64,000 bases of DNA from an uncultured Rikenellaceae bacterium (lineage in GTDB: Bacteria > Bacteroidota > Bacteroidia > Bacteroidales > Rikenellaceae). The stretch covers positions 62,001-126,000 of the forward strand of contig CALVFI010000014.1 in NCBI GenBank assembly GCA_944326815.1. Reading direction: 5' to 3'. Under the pieces are notes generated by a model. It was not told the origin of the DNA, made no database searches, and saw only the letters and a list, made by a program, of their open reading frames with translations. Numbering within the stretch: position 1 is the stretch's first letter; the number at the start of each line of letters is the position of its first letter. The position numbers and the translations under genes are program-made. Positions 63,833 through 64,000 of this stretch are shown here, in pieces.

Positions 63833-64000
63833 ATGACTGACAATAAAATGGAAACGGGTAAAACAGGATGGGTAACACAGGTGATCGGACCAGTGGTGGA
63901 CATACGATTCGATGAAATCGGAGACGGAAAATCACCCCTGCCGGCCATCTACGAAGCAATCCATATTCAAAGAAAAGATGGAAGACAGTTAATTCTTGAG
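63833..64000 (+). CDS. atpD: ATP synthase F1 subunit beta, N-terminal part (runs off window)
   Basis: First 56 codons: MTDNKMETGKTGWVTQVIG then PVVDIRFDEIGDGKSPLPAI, the beta-subunit N-terminal barrel. An ATG five codons later (63848) is an alternative start. The catalytic P-loop lies beyond the window. In Bacteroidetes atpD often opens the atp operon, which fits the long upstream gap. Confidence 0.9.
   Translation, partial: MTDNKMETGKTGWVTQVIGPVVDIRFDEIGDGKSPLPAIYEAIHIQRKDGRQLILE

Noticed and set aside
1-64000. CRISPR arrays
   Set aside because: No regularly spaced repeats seen on reading through the window.

Overview
The window comes from a chromosome of an anaerobic Bacteroidales-type bacterium, most like Alistipes/Rikenellaceae or a close relative; the genus is inferred and could not be tested here. 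Support: the Bacteroidetes promoter pattern TTTG-N19/20-TAnnTTTG occurs at several gene starts; there are several families confined to, or typical of, this phylum (DUF4271, DUF4290, DUF4837, the large-form IspG, an OMP_b-brl-type TonB-linked barrel); MurA has the Asp-for-Cys change; and a HydG gene points to [FeFe]-hydrogenase metabolism.

Layout. 1-53 kb is moderately G+C-rich core chromosome with short operons. In order: polA (3' part), dtd, a zinc metallopeptidase and an SDR; a LolC/E-type permease-menG-lipoprotein-SPOR-like operon and a small acidic lipoprotein; DUF4271-hemD-rnpA-yidD; a histidine kinase with a C-terminal processing protease; ispH-cmk-LysE; lnt-folC-outer-membrane barrel-ruvB, convergent with dnaX; clpB convergent with murA; a sigma-54-type regulator; DUF4290; hydG; an NSS transporter; a glycosyltransferase-DUF721-recF operon; TPR-ribH-ung; efp; a NodB-type deacetylase; DUF4837; asd; a coiled-coil membrane protein, DUF3108 and recG; ispG-wbqC. 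Then comes a five-gene heterodisulfide-reductase-like operon (48.1-53.0 kb): HdrC, HdrB, HdrA, a second HdrC-like ferredoxin and an HdrE-HdrD fusion. I read it as a membrane-bound thiol/disulfide:quinone oxidoreductase of unknown substrate.

53.25-62.48 kb is an A+T-rich integrated element sitting in the 3' end and terminator of an initiator tRNA-Met gene. It is bounded by a perfect 33-bp direct repeat (53321-53353 and 62446-62478). It carries a large serine recombinase, a catalytic-domain-only tyrosine recombinase, a likely II/X-type replication protein, a NUMOD3-like mini-protein, small regulators, and a four-gene cargo operon: SPFH+GYF_2 protein, four-helix membrane protein, zinc-ribbon membrane protein, exported small protein. 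The cargo resembles the Bacillus YdjGHI membrane-stress module and is the best candidate here for an undescribed system. Next to it is a ~280-nt region of nested inverted repeats. The integrase gene runs through the repeat into the antisense strand of the tRNA, so joining of the element ends would replace its last 12 residues with a different 25-residue tail encoded at the far end of the element.

62.5-64 kb returns to the chromosome: a YczE/YitT-type membrane protein and the start of atpD, after a 520-base non-coding gap.
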